From Strongylocentrotus purpuratus (Eukaryota; Echinodermata; Echinoidea; Camarodonta; Strongylocentrotidae): a DNA stretch of 64,000 nt. This document shows positions 1 to 8,158 of this stretch, one piece after another; position 1 is the first letter of the stretch; each line of letters begins with the position of its first letter. A program made the position numbers and the translations under genes. A model generated the notes under the pieces. It searched no databases. It saw only the letters and a program-made list of their open reading frames with translations, and was not told the origin of the DNA. The DNA lies in assembly GCF_000002235.5 (NCBI RefSeq), contig NW_022145550.1:371501-435500 (forward strand), read 5' to 3'.

Positions 1-117
1 ACAATGTGTGTTGTGCGTGACTGCTAAAGCATGTGTATGCTATATGCTTATCAACTAGGGGACCTACGCCCTTAAGTCATAAATGACAGTAAGGAGGATT
101 TATGCCCCACAAAAGGG

Positions 118-212
118 CACTAATATAGCACATCGACACGGTTTTGATCCTGGGGCCTCACAGTTACAAGGCCATTGCTTTGTCACTGAACCATGACTGT
201 ACGCAGCGGGGG
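118..212 (-). mobile_element. Possible tRNA-derived SINE remnant
   Basis: Read on the minus strand, the stretch resembles a degenerate tRNA: an A-box-like TGGTTCAGTGACA, an anticodon-arm-like middle, and a B-box-like GGATCAAAACC about 40 bases further on. No intact terminator or tail is visible. Seen: box-like motifs at plausible spacing. Inferred: SINE head. A chance tRNA-like fold cannot be excluded. Confidence 0.35.
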
Positions 213-327
213 GTAGGGTAGGGGGCAGTTTCCATAAATATACACAAAACTGAAAATGCAATAAATTTTCAATAATTTTATTGCATTTTACCCCGGTCCC
301 CAACATAAAACTATCCTCTGGACGGCC

Positions 328-640
328 ATGCATAATATGGCTCAAGGCATGAACAATATTCGCGGCAAAGATACTGATGCCCTATTCAGTGAAATTGCCA
401 ATGAAAAGCTCAAAGTGACCTTGACGAAGAAGGACATCGAACGTTCGCACCGACTTCCTTCAAGGAACGCAGAAGTTTTGAACCCTCCCAGCCGCTCGAC
501 AAGGAGTAATGCACGCAATGCGCCTAAACAAGACGACGAATCGAAACCAGTTCGTGTCTTATCGTATGCGAAAAATAATAATCTCCAAACGTCGCGAGCT
601 TAAAGGAGCTACACAAAGAAAATTTACTAACAACTGATAA
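328..640 (+). pseudogene. LINE ORF1 C-terminal fragment
   Basis: The translated stretch contains DIERSHRLPSRN, followed about 30 residues later by KPVRVLSYAKNNN and, in a neighbouring frame, RRELKGA. This order (IERSHRL, then a VRF.SY..RN segment, then RR.LKGT) is typical of ORF1 proteins of CR1/L1-type non-LTR retrotransposons, which bind RNA. Only about 100 residues are present and the reading frame shifts near the end, so it is a dead fragment with no reverse transcriptase beside it. The frame is open from 328 to 603, but there is no reason to think it is a host gene. Confidence 0.5.
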
Positions 641-1380
641 TAAGAACAAATTACATATGGATGGAAAGATTTTCTCTTGAAAAACACGAATAATTTGCTG
701 AGAAATCATATAGATATCATGGAAAGGCGTAAAATGCAATTTTTCAAGACCCTCCTTAGACCCCCAAGCGCCCCCGAACGTAAGCCAAATACACGAGCGT
801 AGCGAGCTCTGAATAGTGACGTCACACCCTGGACAAACAGCTCGGTACCGGAGTCGCACGTGTATAAGTCTGCAGCTAGACAGCCGTGTCCAGGGTGTGA
901 CGTCACAATAGTGACGTCATACGATGGACTGCTGAAGGCAGTAAATCTGGATCTCAAAACTAACATTTTTGAAAGTTGATTTCTGCGGGCCCCAAACATA
1001 TTTTGAAGAGGAAATTTGTTGTATGTGATCAGTAAGGCTTCCCCTTCGCAATGATATGAATTTTGCATCAATTCAATACACTTTTGCTTCTTGGTGTGAC
1101 TCCATTAAAGGCACGAAGATGGGTATCGATCGATCGAAGAAGATCTCACCCAGACAAATGCTCATTTACTGTCAAAAGCGAAAAAATGTGGATAGATAAT
1201 AGCGGCGTGGTCATTAGACCGAAGAATTATTGGCCTCTTCCCCATTACTGGAGGCAAAACAATCAAACGCTTAAAGGGATAGTTGAGTTCTGCTGCAGAG
1301 GGCGCTACACAAAATATTTTTTTTGGTGAGATAATGAAAAACTGAGAGTCAAATATGAAATAACATAATATTAAAATGAC
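641..1380. other. Gene-free stretch with an inverted repeat
   Basis: No coding sequence is supported. Open frames on the minus strand lack similarity to anything recognised. The only clear structure is the inverted repeat listed separately. The right boundary is the first base of the direct repeat that flanks the Penelope-like element. Confidence 0.5.
816..906. repeat. 20-bp perfect inverted repeat with CRE octamers
   Basis: The 20-base arm GTGACGTCACACCCTGGACA at 816-835 has its exact reverse complement at 887-906, separated by 51 bases. Each arm contains the palindrome TGACGTCA, the CREB/ATF consensus octamer, and a third TGACGTCA lies at 912-919. It may be a MITE fragment or a bidirectional regulatory element; nothing else decides between these. 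Confidence 0.6.
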
Positions 1381-1426
1381 AAAATCATCTTTATTGTAAG
1401 TGTCGGCTTGCGTGGTGATGTAGATA

Positions 1427-2093
1427 TACAGTAGGTTTGCGGTTGCACCATGTGTGTGAGAGAGAGAGGGGTTTGAGGAGTCCTGAAAAGGACTCTGACT
1501 CGGTAATCTTTCTTGGAGGAGTGTAGTTCTGAAAAGAACTGTTTGTTATCAATCTTAGCATATAGTTCTCAGGAGAACTATAGCGCTTGGAGAGGATGAG
1601 TGGCTCGACCGTTCGAACAGGTTGACTATCCGTCGTCAGGAGTGGAGAATAGCTGGCGTGCGTGAGCTTAAGTCACCGGGGTGCGGACGTCAGGGAAAAA
1701 TAGGTGACCGTGTCGGCTTGAGTCATCGGGGAGTGGGCATGGATGGTCGGCTGGTAATTCGTCTGACTGTCCGTCTGGGCTGGAGTCTCCGGGTTGCGGA
1801 CTTAAGAGAGTTTCGAGTTGATGAGTCGGGTGTGCTGTCGGCGAGACGATGTGTGTGTCCACGACGTAGGCGGCGTTGTAGTCTGTTGTCGTCTGCTGTG
1901 CATTGTAGCTGTGAGGCTGGCGGCTGCTTTGAGGGTTCGGCGGGTGGCGGTGGTTGATGTACGGCTGTCTGTCAGGGTGGTGAGGGCGGTGCAGGAGGTG
2001 GTGGTGGAGGAGGAGTGACCGGGTACTTGTTGATGAGAGGTTTCCAGATGTCGTTGATGTATAGTCCTGAGTCTTTGGGCACGGTGTTGTGGC
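1427..2093 (-). repeat. Left inverted arm of the PLE
   Basis: The reverse complement of this arm aligns along its whole length with 2434-3104. Shared landmarks are the CT-rich run, the 16-base hairpins AGTCCTGAAAAGGACT and AGTTCTCAGGAGAACT, the hammerhead-like core, and the end of the endonuclease reading frame, which runs into a proline-rich tail. The arm ends abruptly at GGC (2093), where the centre begins. The arms differ at scattered positions. Confidence 0.8.
1604..1643 (-). ncRNA. Hammerhead-like ribozyme motif, left arm copy
   Basis: This is the minus-strand counterpart of the motif at 5274-5312, within the inverted PLE arm. The CTGACGA box, the six-pair stem II and the cleavage-site region are recognisable, but the core departs from consensus, so self-cleavage is doubtful. 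Confidence 0.5.
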
Positions 2094-2150
2094 ATCCTTC
2101 AAGCAGCAGACATCCAAGTTCGACACAGTTCCTCCAACAAACTCCATTCG

Positions 2151-2555
2151 ATACTCCACTCCCACAAAGACAAGCATCCAAACCACAAGAAAGCTGGATT
2201 CTACAAAATACCATGCGAATGTGGAAAAGTCTACATTGGTGAAACGGGGAGAAATCTGGAAACAAGACTCAAGGAGCATAGAACCAGCTTCAGACTCAGC
2301 GATTGGGATAAGTCCGCCATCGTCAAACACGCCCAGCAACACGAACACACCATCGAATGGGATAACAGTCATCTCATCTCCATAATGAAACACTGGCATA
2401 CACACATAATGCGAGAAGCCATCGAAATTCACCGCCACAACACCGTGCCCCAAGACTCAGGACTATACATCAACGACATCTGGAAACCTCTCATCAACAA
2501 GTACCCGGTCACTCCTCCTCCACCACCATCTCCACCACCGCCCTCACCACCCTGA
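2151..2555 (+). pseudogene. GIY-YIG endonuclease domain of a Penelope-like element
   Basis: One open frame ends at the TGA at 2553-2555. It contains AGFYKIPCECGKVYIGETGR, the PLE form of the GIY-YIG nuclease: the Cys-x-Cys and 'VYIGETGR' signature, then the helix residues 'RLKEHR' and a later 'HE' and 'MREAIEI' segment carrying the metal-binding glutamate region. The domain nicks target DNA for target-primed reverse transcription. It ends in 'LYINDIWKPLINKYPVT' and a run of prolines. The same C-terminus is encoded by the inverted left arm on the minus strand. No reverse transcriptase lies upstream, so the element is truncated and cannot be autonomous. Identification rests on motif order; a bacterial-type homing nuclease is excluded by the KIPC..CGKVYIGETGR form. 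Confidence 0.8.
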
Positions 2556-3104
2556 CAGACAGCCGTACATCAACCACCGCCATCCGCCGAACCCTCAAAG
2601 CAGCCGCCAGCCTCACAGCTACAATGCACAGCAGACGACAACAGACTACAACGCCGCCTACGTCGGGGACGCACACATCGTCTCGCCGACAGCACACCCC
2701 ACTCATCAACTCGAAACTCTCTTAAGTCCGCAACCCGGAGACTCCAGCCCAGACGGACAGTCAGACGAATTACCAGCCGACCATCCATGCCCACTCCCCG
2801 ATGACTCAAGCCGACACGGTCACCTATTTTTCCCTGACGTCCGCACCCCGGTGACTTAATCTCACGCACGCCAGCTATTCTCCACTCCTGGCGACGGATA
2901 GTCAACCTGTTCGAAACGTCGAGCCACTCATCCTCTCCAAGCGCTATAGTTCTCCTGAGAACTATATGCTAAGAAAGATAACAAACAGTCCTTTTCAGGA
3001 CTACACTCCTCCAAGAAAGATTACCGAGTCAGAGTCCCTTTTAGGACTCCTCAAACCTCTCTCTCTCTCTCTCTCACACATGGTGCACCCGCAAACCTAC
3101 TGTA
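2434..3104 (+). repeat. Right arm and 3' tail of the PLE
   Basis: Contains the last part of the endonuclease frame, a proline-coding CCA/CCT run, a long untranslated tail with a hammerhead-like core at about 2884-2922, three self-complementary 16-mers, a (CT)n run and a terminal TGGTGCACCCGCAAACCTAC. The same terminal block recurs inverted at 3164-3186 and again at the end of the solo copy (5509-5549), which defines the true 3' end of the family. Confidence 0.8.
2884..2922 (+). ncRNA. Hammerhead-like ribozyme motif, right arm copy
   Basis: Same layout as the motif at 5274-5312: CTG.CGA box, stem II (GGATAG with CTGTTC, loop TCAAC), GAAAC, then GTC with a following GAG that can pair with CTC before the box. 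One box differs from the hammerhead consensus, so this copy is probably weak or inactive. Confidence 0.55.
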
Positions 3105-3539
3105 TAAAATCATCTTTGCTGCTTGTAAGAATCGGCTTGCATGGTGAAGTAGATAGTGTATACAGTAGGCTTGCGGGTGCACCACCGCCACCCGCACGCC
3201 CTGCATTGAAATTCCCCTTTAACTACGAAGAAGCATGTTCGTAGATGAATACCATTTCTACTTACGGGCTGCATAAGAAACACATCCCACGAAAAGAATA
3301 TTAGTGCCATGTTGGCAATACGAAATATTTTCAGGGGGAAAAAGGCGAAGGTCATTTTGTAAAGAGAACTAGGAAACCAATAGATAATAATATCGAAAGA
3401 CAGGTGGACTGTTTTGTAAGAAGACCCTATAGGCAATATAAAACACCAAATGTTTCTACTGTTATTAAAGACCATATAAGTAAGAAATTTTCGTCTTCAA
3501 CAGAATCAAGAATATTATGCCAATGAAGTAATTACAAAG

Positions 3540-4380
3540 AAATGGTCTCATTTTTTCAATCTATACAGACGCTTCATGATTACAAGATGGAAGTAGAGGT
3601 TTAGCTTGCTATATCCCGAAACTAAAAGTAAGACATAAGCACAAAATGTGTAAAGTTAATATCATGAGGGCTGAACTAGCAGCGATCCTAATGGCTTTAG
3701 AATGGGAAGAGGAGCATCTCCCAATAGCTGTAGTAATTTTATCTGATTTCAACTCGGCTTTAAGAAGCCATCAGACATTTCCATGAAAGCAGTATGATAG
3801 TCGAGATATACGGGAAACTAATGACAATAAATTTATTTGGAATTGAAGTAAATTTCGAATGGGTTCCAGTACATTGTGGCCTAACAGGCAATGAGGAGGC
3901 AGACGCTTTAGCTAAACAAGCGGCTTCCAAGAACAATATCGACATTTTTGTCAATAAAAACAGACAAGAATTTTTGAGTGAATTAGATGGCTTTTACAAA
4001 ACTGAGTGGCAGAAATAATGGGAAACTGCCGAGAAAGGCAGATATCTCTACACCATACAACGAGATGTAAAATATACGTGATTGAATATAGGTTTTTGTC
4101 GTAAGGATGATAGAATTTTACATCAATTCCGTCTTGGTAAGTGTAGACTTAATTATTACAATTACTCAATAAATAGGCATGATACGGGCCTTTGCGACAA
4201 TTGTCACATTTTCGACACTATCGAACATTTTATGTTATCATGCCCTAAATATGAAAGACAGAGGAATCGTATGTATCGCAGACTTCATGTGACGAATCCT
4301 AATCTAAAAAATCTACTTGGAAAAGCAAAAAACTGCTCAATCATTTTAGCCTTTATAAAAGGTACCGGAAGATTATAAAG
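3540..4380 (+). pseudogene. LINE 3' end: RNase H domain and C-terminal CCHC motif
   Basis: Remnant of a non-LTR retrotransposon polyprotein. In order: 'SIYTDAS' (first catalytic Asp), 'MRAELAAILMALEW' (Glu), 'VILSDFNSALRS' (Asp), and 'WVPVHCGLTGNEEADALAKQ' (last Asp), which is the full DEDD set of a type I RNase H. After about 110 bases comes 'LCDNCHIFDTIEHFMLSC', a CCHC zinc knuckle (C-x2-C-x7-H-x4-C) typical of the C-terminus of I/Jockey-type LINEs. A stop follows the first motif and the parts lie in more than one frame, so the element is dead. The RT itself is not recognisable upstream; the PLE lies just 5' of it. Confidence 0.8.
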
Positions 4381-4457
4381 TGTATTATAGCATTGTGTTG
4401 TTATCATTCTTGTGCTTTTCATGCCTTAAGGCATAAAAGTAACAGAGTGACGGAGGA

Positions 4458-4555
4458 CAGGCGCGGATCCAGGATTTCTTAGGGGAGGGGGCCCAACTTT
4501 TTTTTTTTTTGCTCCCGAAAATTTGAAAATCGCGCCGGCCGAAAAGTCGCTCAGT

Positions 4556-4586
<31 letters not shown>

Positions 4587-4665
4587 ACAGAGCACATTTT
4601 TTTTTTTTTTTTTTTTTTTTGCTCCCGAAAATTTGAAAAACGCGCCGGCCAAAAATGCGCTCAGT

Positions 4666-4700
<35 letters not shown>

Positions 4701-4880
4701 AGTGAGCACATTTTTTTTTTTTGATCCTCAAAAAAATTTCAATTTGCACCCCCCCCCCCCCCCCCTTGAGCGCCAGGGGGGGGCCCAACCCCCCAAAAAG
4801 GTAAAAATCACGTGATTTTACATGTTTTTTTTTCAAGGGGGGGGGGGGCCCGGCCCCCCACCCCCCTGGATCCGCCACTG
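4458..4880. mobile_element. hAT-type MITE with homopolymer-rich interior
   Basis: Terminal inverted repeats CAGGCGCGGATCCAGG and CCTGGATCCGCCACTG are flanked by 8-bp target duplications, ACGGAGGA (4450-4457) and ACGGGGGA (4881-4888), the length typical of hAT transposons. The interior has two tandem units of about 110 bp, each with a poly-T run, CTCCCGAAAATTTGAAAA, a GCGCCGGCC core and a poly-G run. There is no transposase. A further left end of the same family begins at 63596. Confidence 0.75.
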
Positions 4881-5268
4881 ACGGGGGAGATGATGGACAT
4901 ACGAAGCATGAATAAATGATGACAGGCGATTATTGTATGCGCATACTATTATTAAACATAAGACACATTATTTATCATTAACTCTATAAATTGACACCGA
5001 AACTTCATGATATTAATTCCAACCAGCTCTAACATTAAATGACTAACAAATAATGAGTAACGAGCACATTAATCCTCCATAACCTTGCACTTCGCCAATA
5101 AGAAAGGTCAACGTAAATCTTTATCTCACACACCGGGCAAGTATCAGAATCACAGAAACGTAGACCAGCAGAAGTGAGAGCAAGGCGCCCTCACACACAG
5201 CCTGGCGGAAATCATCGGAATCGATGGATAGCGCCGATAAACCCAACAACAACAACAACAAAGCTATT
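4881..5268. other. Unassigned intergenic DNA
   Basis: No gene or transposon end was recognised. It ends in an (AAC)n run at 5244-5268 that directly abuts the solo PLE copy and may be its target or its insertion scar. Confidence 0.5.
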
Positions 5269-5549
5269 CTCCACTCCTGACGACGAATAGTCAACCTGTT
5301 CGAAACGTCGAGCCACTCCGGCCACTCATCCTCTCCAAGCGCTATAGTTCTCCTTAGAACTATAAGCTAAGAAAAATAACCAACAGTCTTTTTCAAGACT
5401 ACACAATCAGTCCTTTTCAGGACTACACACCCTCAAGAAAGATTACCGAGAGTCCTTTTCAGGACTCCTCAATCCCCCCCCCTCCCTCTCTCTCTCTCTC
5501 ACACACACATGGTGCACCCGCAAGCCTACTGTATAAAATCATCTTTGTT
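5269..5549 (+). mobile_element. Solo 3' end of the PLE family
   Basis: 281 bases matching only the tail of the PLE at 2.9-3.1 kb. It holds the hammerhead motif, the hairpins AGTTCTCCTTAGAACT, AGTCTTTTTCAAGACT and AGTCCTTTTCAGGACT (the last twice), the CT run and the terminal GCACCCGCAAGCCTACTGTA. It starts exactly at the hammerhead after an AAC microsatellite. This could be a severe 5' truncation or a ribozyme-processed short copy. Confidence 0.7.
5274..5312 (+). ncRNA. Small hammerhead ribozyme, PLE type (best-preserved copy)
   Basis: Core in order: CTC (stem I), CTGACGA, one extra C, stem II GAATAG / CTGTTC (six pairs, one G-T) with loop TCAAC, GAAA, C, GTC (predicted cleavage after C5309), GAG (stem I). 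Stem III is reduced to the self-complementary ACGT of AAACGTC with no loop. This matches the published class of tiny hammerheads in Penelope-like elements that cleave as dimers because stem III forms between two molecules. An extra base before stem II is tolerated in some natural hammerheads. The fold was worked out by hand only. Confidence 0.65.
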
Positions 5550-5972
5550 TGATCAAAATCGGTTCGGAGACGGCTAAAATATAACTATTTCTAATACTTG
5601 TGTACCACCACAAATATTAGATATTAGAGAAGCCACTTAAAAGTGATTTTGTGCACGGTAGATTGTGTATGAAAAAATGACTCTATTGAAATAGTGTTTT
5701 CATACTTCTATTGCATTGTAATTTTTTATTTTTTTTTGGAAAAAAAAATATGGAAAAAATTGTGAATAATTTGTATCTTCTGTTTGGAGTGGAGTTATAA
5801 AAATACTTGTTTTTTAAATCAAGGATATTGTGATTGACGGTGATAATAAATCGTTTTCTTGTTACTCTATTGCCATAATAGTTTAGCAGACAATAAGTGA
5901 TTTTTTTTTCTTTCACATAATATAACATAATGAAATGAATTTGCAATATATACAAATTCAATAACATATTAT
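5550..5972. other. AT-rich intergenic DNA, nothing recognised
   Basis: Low-complexity AT-rich sequence between the solo PLE end and the 0.5-kb MITE. A minus-strand open frame of 102 codons here is rich in Lys, Asn and Phe, as expected from base composition, and is not supported. Confidence 0.5.
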
Positions 5973-6481
5973 TAAAGTGACTCGGTAACATTGTTGAAGG
6001 TTGATGAAAAAAACTGCGTAATTTTTGTATGAAATGTTACTTATTATATTCCTTCTACAGTACTAACCCTATAACATGCAAACAATCGCATACATCAAAG
6101 ATATTTATGGTATTCACTGAAGGCGACACCCACTAATAATAAATTGTCCCAACCATTATGAATTTACACAACCGTTTTCCCATGAAAATAAGACATAAAT
6201 CAGGCTTTTAAAAATCCGTCGATGCTTAAATGTCTGGAATGGTATATACAGCAAATTCATTGCTTTGTGACGGTTTCACTCACCTAAAATGTTATTAAAT
6301 TGTAATAATATAGTTGAGAGGATTAAGGAATCGGTCAGATCAGTTTCTCCCAATTTGTATCATTAATAATGGTCTGTTTTCACTCAAACTTTCAGGTTAT
6401 CTTTAATTGTACATCTAACATTGAAGTCACTACCTTATCATCATTATCTCTCATCTAAACATTGTTACCAAGTCCCTTTAA
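5973..6481 (-). mobile_element. 0.5-kb MITE family, copy 1
   Basis: Terminal inverted repeats: AAGTGACTCGGTAACATTGTT at the left and AACATTGTTACCAAGTCCC at the right, followed by TTTAA. The interior (CTTCAATGTTAGATGTACAATTAAAGATAA in pieces, read on the minus strand) matches copies at 17.4 kb and 62.0 kb. It is non-coding. A TTAA/TTTAA-like target is likely but the exact duplication could not be fixed. Confidence 0.8.
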
Positions 6482-7255
6482 CTAAAGATGCGACAAATAA
6501 TTATACAATTATTCAAATAAGTCATTTAAAATTGGCACAGTGGTGAGACATAGTGGAGGAGTTTATTAAAAAAAAGCATAGCTTGTATTTTATAGACCCG
6601 TTGAAAATAAAAAAAAGTGCTCTGTAATATATTTAGAAAAAATATATATAAAAATGCTTAGGTAATCCTACACCCCCGCCCCCCCCCCCCCCCCCCCCCC
6701 CCCACGCTACAAAACAAAAAGGTTGTCTTAAACATCGGTGTATACATACAATTTTACAGATAATGGAAATAATAACAAATGGTAACCTTTCTAGCAGAGA
6801 AGAGAGAGAGAGAGAGGGAGGAAGAGAGAAAGAAAGAAAGAATGAGAAAACGAAGAGAAAGCATGAAGGACGGGGACGTTACACACTATGGTTACTTTTG
6901 CGATGCTTTGGTCTCATCTTACTAACAGGTTTATCTTTTTTCTTGTTTTCTTCTTATTGTTCCAAAAGCTGTTTTCTCTATAGATTTTTTCGTTTTAATA
7001 ATTGTATCTATCTAGAAGCTATTGTTTAATTCTACATGTACGTTTAAATGAAAAAATAGTAGGAGTTGATTTAATGTTATCATTTAATGAGTTCCATAGC
7101 TGGGGTCCGGTATATAATTATAAAGGCTTTTGAGCAGTTACGGTTCTGGTCTATGGTAGATGAAACTGATCTGATTGTCTAGTGGGGTGGTTGTGTACTT
7201 CATTGTGTTTGTTTGATATTTGCAACAAGTTTTCTGGTAACGAAATTGATCAATC
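6482..7255. other. Intergenic DNA with simple sequence
   Basis: Holds a poly-C tract near 6672-6703 and a purine (GA)n stretch near 6797-6860, which produces a Glu/Arg-rich open frame. No gene is supported. Confidence 0.5.
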
Positions 7256-7560
7256 ATCGCAATTCAAATTCAAATTCAAAGTTTATTCAACACTCTTCAT
7301 AAAAACATTTAAAACATACAAATACAGAATGGAGTTATAACAAAAACAAGAAAGTGATAACAAATACAATGGCAATTTATATGAGCATTTGAGATATAGG
7401 CAGAAAGGAGGGATTCCTTATATAAAAGCCTACCCCTAAAAACACACATACAGGAAAACGAGAACAAAAGAACAGAAAAAAGAAGAAAAAAGAACATACT
7501 AAAACTTACTATCATGCACGATCAGAGTAAAAAAAAGTGTCAAAATTTGCCCATGCTATT
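7256..7560 (-). mobile_element. LINE 3' UTR and microsatellite tail (antisense)
   Basis: On the minus strand the sequence runs to GTTGAATAAACTTTGAATTT and a (GAATTT)n tail, the form seen at the 3' end of CR1/L2-like LINEs. Upstream sequence is AT-rich with no RT motif, so only the tail is present. The family assignment is an inference from the tail alone. Confidence 0.4.
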
Positions 7561-7807
7561 AATACTGATTATTATACTTATTTAACAGAAATTGTTTATA
7601 TTTAATTTTAAATATACCGCTCTATCGTATAAATACACACTACTAATAGAGCAATAGTTAATGCCTGGTCGAGCGCGCATTCGTACAAGTACGATGGTCA
7701 TAAACATGGCTCGGTCTGACCAGCCAGCCACTGCAGTAAAAGCGTTTCGCATAGTTCACAACCCTTGAATTAGTAACTCTAAAACGTGAAAAGGATGCTC
7801 AACATAC
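7561..7807. other. Unassigned DNA 3' of the ankyrin gene
   Basis: No motif recognised. It may hold the rest of the death-domain-like exon's intron or further 3' exons of the ankyrin gene on the minus strand. Confidence 0.4.
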
Positions 7808-7938
7808 CAATGATGTTATTACTAACGCCCGCATAGTTCTCAGCGGTTACTGAACGGATGCTGACCATAAGATGCGCCGGAGTGACGGCGAGTTGAACAC
7901 CAAGCGCTCGTGGATATTGCTTAGCTACACTTTCATGT
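7808..7938 (-). CDS. Candidate death-domain-like exon
   Basis: 131 bases between the acceptor CCTTACAG and the donor ATTG|GTATGT. Only one frame is open; it reads 'HESVAKQYPRALGVQLAVTP', then 'AHLMVSIRSVTAENYAGVSN'. The 'LG.QL.VTPAHL' pattern resembles helices 2-3 of death domains found after ankyrin or NACHT regions in echinoderm proteins. The phase fits direct joining to exon 3 (AG|A = Arg). Similarity is weak and short, so this may also be a relic. Confidence 0.4.
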
Positions 7939-8124
7939 CTGTAAGGTGAAAGTCTACTCTCAAGAGTAGATCTAGATCTAACTTAGAAATGAAATCATGA
8001 GATGAATGTAAGAAAAAAAATCACTGACTGTTGAGGAATTGACATATGGCATACGGATAGTTGAACAGATGGAACTTGCTGTTTCCGTAGTCTACAAACA
8101 CTCTGCCCATGTTCCAAACAAAAT

Positions 8125-8158
<34 letters not shown>

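Larger units (their letters stand above)
1381..3186 (+). mobile_element. Penelope-like retroelement fragment in head-to-head inverted configuration
   Basis: This is a 5'-truncated Penelope-like element (PLE): the GIY-YIG endonuclease and 3' tail are present and no reverse transcriptase is visible. The 3' half (2434-3104) is mirrored upstream as an inverted arm (1427-2093) around a 340-bp centre that completes the endonuclease. A direct repeat of about 70 bp, rich in the motif TACAGTAGG and TTGCG, occurs at both outer edges (1381-1447 and 3109-3186). Known of the family: PLEs encode an RT plus GIY-YIG and often insert as partial tandem or inverted dimers with terminal repeats (pLTRs). Hammerhead-like motifs lie in both arms. 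A solo copy of the tail is found at 5.3 kb. Incomplete element, moderately old judging from arm divergence. Confidence 0.75.

Noticed and set aside
1668-2453. 261-codon minus-strand open frame across the PLE
   Set aside because: It runs through the PLE inverted arm and antisense to the endonuclease; no family resemblance. The real frame is the plus-strand GIY-YIG.
4426-4878. 150-codon Pro/Lys-rich frame
   Set aside because: Produced entirely by poly-G and poly-T runs of a MITE.
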